Source of the DNA: Deltaproteobacteria bacterium
Lineage (GTDB): Bacteria; Myxococcota_A; UBA9042; DTJE01
Direction of reading: 5' to 3'
DNA length: 14,381 bases
Assembly: GCA_016784945.1 (NCBI GenBank)
Contig: JADHTP010000053.1
Coordinates: 1-14,381 of the forward strand
The notes beneath the pieces are model-generated. The model saw only the letters and a program-made list of their open reading frames with translations. It had not been told where the DNA came from and searched no databases. The position numbers and the translations under genes are program-made. The first letter of the stretch is position 1; each line of letters opens with the position of its first letter. This document shows positions 14,361-14,381 of this stretch, piece after piece.

Positions 14361-14381
14361 TGCCTGGATCGGCGCTCGAAT

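Overview
The window is GC-rich DNA from a Gram-negative bacterium. Signal peptides, periplasmic thiol chemistry, an OmpA-like domain and a complete Bat (aerotolerance) operon all point that way. Cysteine-bearing PPC-type domains of the C-P-x-D-x-D/W-F kind and the long palindromic repeat at the right edge recall deltaproteobacterial lineages such as Myxococcota or Desulfobacterota, but that placement is a guess. Both edges fall in repeated sequence: a 129-bp exact duplication on the left and a long imperfect palindrome on the right. The window is therefore probably a whole contig from a fragmented assembly.

Left block, plus strand (1-2104): the tail end of a contractile injection system (eCIS/phage-tail-like) operon. 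A 3' gene fragment is followed by a LysM-containing inner-tube/baseplate adaptor (Afp7/Pvc7 type) and a gp27-like spike-hub protein (phage late control D family). The spike hub has no gp5-like OB-fold domain, and no other eCIS gene follows. The block stops 4 bp from a convergent gene.

Right block, minus strand (14110 down to 2109): ten tightly packed genes read right to left. First comes the Bat operon: MoxR AAA+ ATPase, DUF58 MIDAS protein, a membrane-anchored two-sided protein (DUF4381/BatD-like), BatA (VWA), a BatB-BatC fusion (VWA + TPR + two PPC-like domains + polyQ), BatD and BatE (TPR + SH3). Overlaps of 4, 4 and 1 bp and gaps of 3-30 bp indicate one coupled transcript. After a 73-bp gap with a possible weak promoter come three envelope genes: a VKOR-thioredoxin fusion (disulfide generation), a six-cysteine OmpA-like protein with one membrane anchor, and a TlpA-like membrane-tethered thioredoxin.

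Working model (inference): MoxR remodels the VWA proteins (DUF58, BatA, BatBC), which form a membrane complex with BatD and BatE. The downstream trio makes and handles disulfides in the periplasm. Its likely clients include the six-cysteine OmpA-like protein and the paired cysteines in the BatBC PPC domains and in a BatA insertion. The most unusual points are the BatB-BatC fusion that keeps a signal-peptide-like segment at the joint, its two cysteine-bearing PPC domains, and the union of a Bat operon with a dedicated thiol-redox module beside an eCIS remnant.
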